From assembly GCF_021272205.1 (NCBI RefSeq), contig NZ_JAJSDX010000003.1, positions 62,001-126,000 on the forward strand: a stretch of DNA of 64,000 bases, given 5' to 3'. The notes under the pieces were generated by a model. It worked only from the letters and a program-made list of their open reading frames with translations. It was not told the DNA's origin and did no database searches. Origin of the DNA: Pantoea sp. Mb-10 (GTDB taxonomy: Bacteria; Pseudomonadota; Gammaproteobacteria; Enterobacterales; Enterobacteriaceae). Shown here in pieces: positions 62,284-64,000 of this stretch (the first letter of the stretch is position 1; each line of letters starts with the position of its first letter). The position numbers and the translations under genes were made by a program.

Positions 62284-64000
62284 TTAGGATTTATCCGAAG
62301 GTGGCTTACTGTAAATCGCATCAGGCGCAATGTTCATGTGTTTAAGCACCGGCCCCATAATGTTGCCAAATATTGGCGCGGCCACCGATCCGCCAAAGTG
62401 GTCGCCTGCGGTAGGATGGTTAATCATCACCACCAGCGCCACTTCGGGATGGCTGGCTGGCGCGATGCCCGCGGTGTAGTTCACATAGCCCCCGTCATAT
62501 TTTCCGCTGGTGCCCATTTTTTCTGCCGTACCGGTTTTGGTTGCCAGCCGATAACCCGGCACCGCGGCTTTAACCCCGGTGCCGCCTGGCAGGACATCGC
62601 TCTCCAGCATGTGCACCACCGTCTGCACCACCTGCGGATTAGCCACCTGTTTGCCCAGCACCGGCGGCGTCACTTTGGTGATAGAAAGCGGACGATAAAC
62701 GCCATAAGACCCTAGCGTGGCGTATTCGCGCGCAATTTGTAGCGGCGTGACGCGCAGGCCATAGCCAAATGAAAACGTGGCGCGTTCAATATCAGCCCAG
62801 CGCTCGCGGTGCAGGGGGAAGTAGCCCACGCTCTCGCCGGTGAGCCCCAACCCGGTTGGCTTGCCCAGTCCAAACGCCTGATAGGTGTTGACCAACGCTT
62901 CTGCGGGCATGGCCAGCGCAATATGCGATACGCCGATATCGCTCGATTTTTGCAGAATGCCGGTCATGGTCAGCCGTGGCCAGTGACCTACGTCGCGGAT
63001 CAGGTGGCCGTTAACGCTATAAGGCGTGGTATCGATCACCGAATCAGGGCGAACCAGATGACGCTCCAGCCCTTCCATCACCACCAGCGGTTTAACCGTT
63101 GAGCCCGGCTCGTAGCTGTCATTGATTGCCGCATTGCGCATTTGCGCGGGCGTGGCGTGATCGAAATTATTCGGGTTAAAAGAGGGATAAGAGGCCATCG
63201 CCAAAATCTCACCGGTATCGATTTTCACCAACACGGCGGCGCCGGAGTCCGCTTTGTTCAGCAGCACGCCGTCACGCAGTTTGCTGTAAAGCGTGAACTG
63301 ATCGAACTTATCAATGCTGAGCTGCACCGTGGGCGGCTGCTTGGGCGGCTCGTAATCGATCATCGCGATAATGTTACCTTCGCCGTCCTGACGGTAGACC
63401 TCTTTGCCCGGCTCGCCCTGCAACACGCGATCAAAGCCTTTTTCCAGGCCATTGAGCCCTTGGCTATCCGCGCCCACAATACCGATCAGCGGCGCGGCGG
63501 CCTCGCTCATGGGATAAAAACGGCTGTCGTTGTAAACCGAGCTGATGCCTTTGAGGTGCAGCTTGGCGATATCTTTGGCGATGCCCAGCTCAATTTTTCG
63601 TCCCAGATAAAGAAAGCGCTTTTTTGGATTCGCGGTGATTTGGGCGCGGATCTCTTCAGGCCGCAGATTAAGCGCCGCCGCGAGGTAGGCCCATTTTTCA
63701 CTGTTGAAATCCGGATTAGCTTCCAGCACGCGCTGCGGGTCAGCAATGATATCGCGCGCCGGGACGCTTAGCGCCAGCGCCTGGCCATCACGATCCAGCA
63801 ATGTGCCACGGCTGGTGGGCAAGGTCACGGTGCGCAGCGATCGCTGGTCAGCCTCGTGTTCCAGCATGGGATGATTAATTAATTGCAAATCGCCCACGCG
63901 CGCCAGCAGCAGGCCCATACAGCCAAAAACGCCAAGGCAGATCAGGCGAAAACGAAACGGGTTAAACGGCGCTTTAATCTGGTCTTTGCCCAGAAATTTT
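62284..64000 (-). CDS. FtsI/PBP3-like peptidoglycan transpeptidase, partial
   Basis: Class B penicillin-binding protein; 571 residues are visible and the frame stays open to the window edge, so the true start lies outside. An in-frame ATG at 63918 would cut into the membrane helix (RFRLICLGVFGCMGLLLARV). The PBP dimerisation domain follows (TSRGTLLDRDGQALALSV), then the transpeptidase domain with EPGSTVKP (active Ser) and ATKTGTAEK. The SxN motif reads SSD in LQKSSDIGVSHIALAMP, an Asn-to-Asp change. The sequence resembles FtsI over its full length, but ftsI normally sits in the mra/dcw cluster, so this is a paralogue, perhaps like PBP3SAL of Salmonella. Downstream is the Omr RNA. Confidence 0.9.
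   Translation of the reverse strand, partial: KFLGKDQIKAPFNPFRFRLICLGVFGCMGLLLARVGDLQLINHPMLEHEADQRSLRTVTLPTSRGTLLDRDGQALALSVPARDIIADPQRVLEANPDFNSEKWAYLAAALNLRPEEIRAQITANPKKRFLYLGRKIELGIAKDIAKLHLKGISSVYNDSRFYPMSEAAAPLIGIVGADSQGLNGLEKGFDRVLQGEPGKEVYRQDGEGNIIAMIDYEPPKQPPTVQLSIDKFDQFTLYSKLRDGVLLNKADSGAAVLVKIDTGEILAMASYPSFNPNNFDHATPAQMRNAAINDSYEPGSTVKPLVVMEGLERHLVRPDSVIDTTPYSVNGHLIRDVGHWPRLTMTGILQKSSDIGVSHIALAMPAEALVNTYQAFGLGKPTGLGLTGESVGYFPLHRERWADIERATFSFGYGLRVTPLQIAREYATLGSYGVYRPLSITKVTPPVLGKQVANPQVVQTVVHMLESDVLPGGTGVKAAVPGYRLATKTGTAEKMGTSGKYDGGYVNYTAGIAPASHPEVALVVMINHPTAGDHFGGSVAAPIFGNIMGPVLKHMNIAPDAIYSKPPSDKS

Overview
This window is a block of conserved chromosomal backbone from a member of the Enterobacterales. 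Sequence resemblance and moderately high GC suggest the Erwiniaceae (Pantoea, Erwinia or Mixta-like), but the family assignment is inference. Gene order follows the E. coli queE to aas segment almost gene for gene. I see no insertion sequence, prophage, CRISPR array or large foreign island.

Layout. 1-8042: queE (cut by the window edge), eno, pyrG, mazG, relA and rlmD, all on the minus strand. 8134-10866: barA. 10900-19956: a joined glucarate/galactarate catabolic divergon, gudP-gudX-gudD-garL-garR-garK facing garD; in E. coli the gud and gar genes lie at separate loci. 20026-22722: yqcA, truC, yqcC, the CsrB regulatory RNA and syd. 22788-33000: queF, ppnN, xni, rlmM, ygdD, gcvA, the GcvB regulatory RNA, ygdI, csdA, csdE, tcdA and mltA. 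33201-33535: three tandem initiator tRNA genes. 33609-50996: amiC, argA, recD-recB-ptrA-recC, four overlapping type IV prepilin-like genes (ppdC, ygdB, ppdB, ppdA) and thyA. 50993-61882: lgt, ptsP, rppH, a DnaA-box-rich spacer at the position of the replication element DARS2, mutH, ygdQ, ygdR, tas, lplT and aas. 62062-62171: an OmrA/OmrB-type small RNA. 62284-64000: an FtsI (PBP3) paralogue that runs off the right edge, where E. coli has galR.

Connections. BarA is the sensor kinase that signals through UvrY to activate csrB. Both barA and a csrB gene with 21 GGA motifs are present, and csrB carries an upstream UvrY-type palindrome, an IHF-like site and a sigma70-like promoter. The gud/gar genes make a complete path: uptake by GudP, dehydration by GudD or GarD, aldol cleavage by GarL, reduction by GarR and phosphorylation by GarK. 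RecBCD is encoded complete. CsdA, CsdE and TcdA serve sulfur transfer and the ct6A modification of tRNA. Aas and LplT recycle lysophospholipids.

The points most worth a second look are the FtsI paralogue with SSD in place of the SxN motif, the single Omr RNA whose targeting segment can pair internally, the DARS2-like spacer, the csrB control region and the fused gud-gar divergon. I found no convincing wholly new system.
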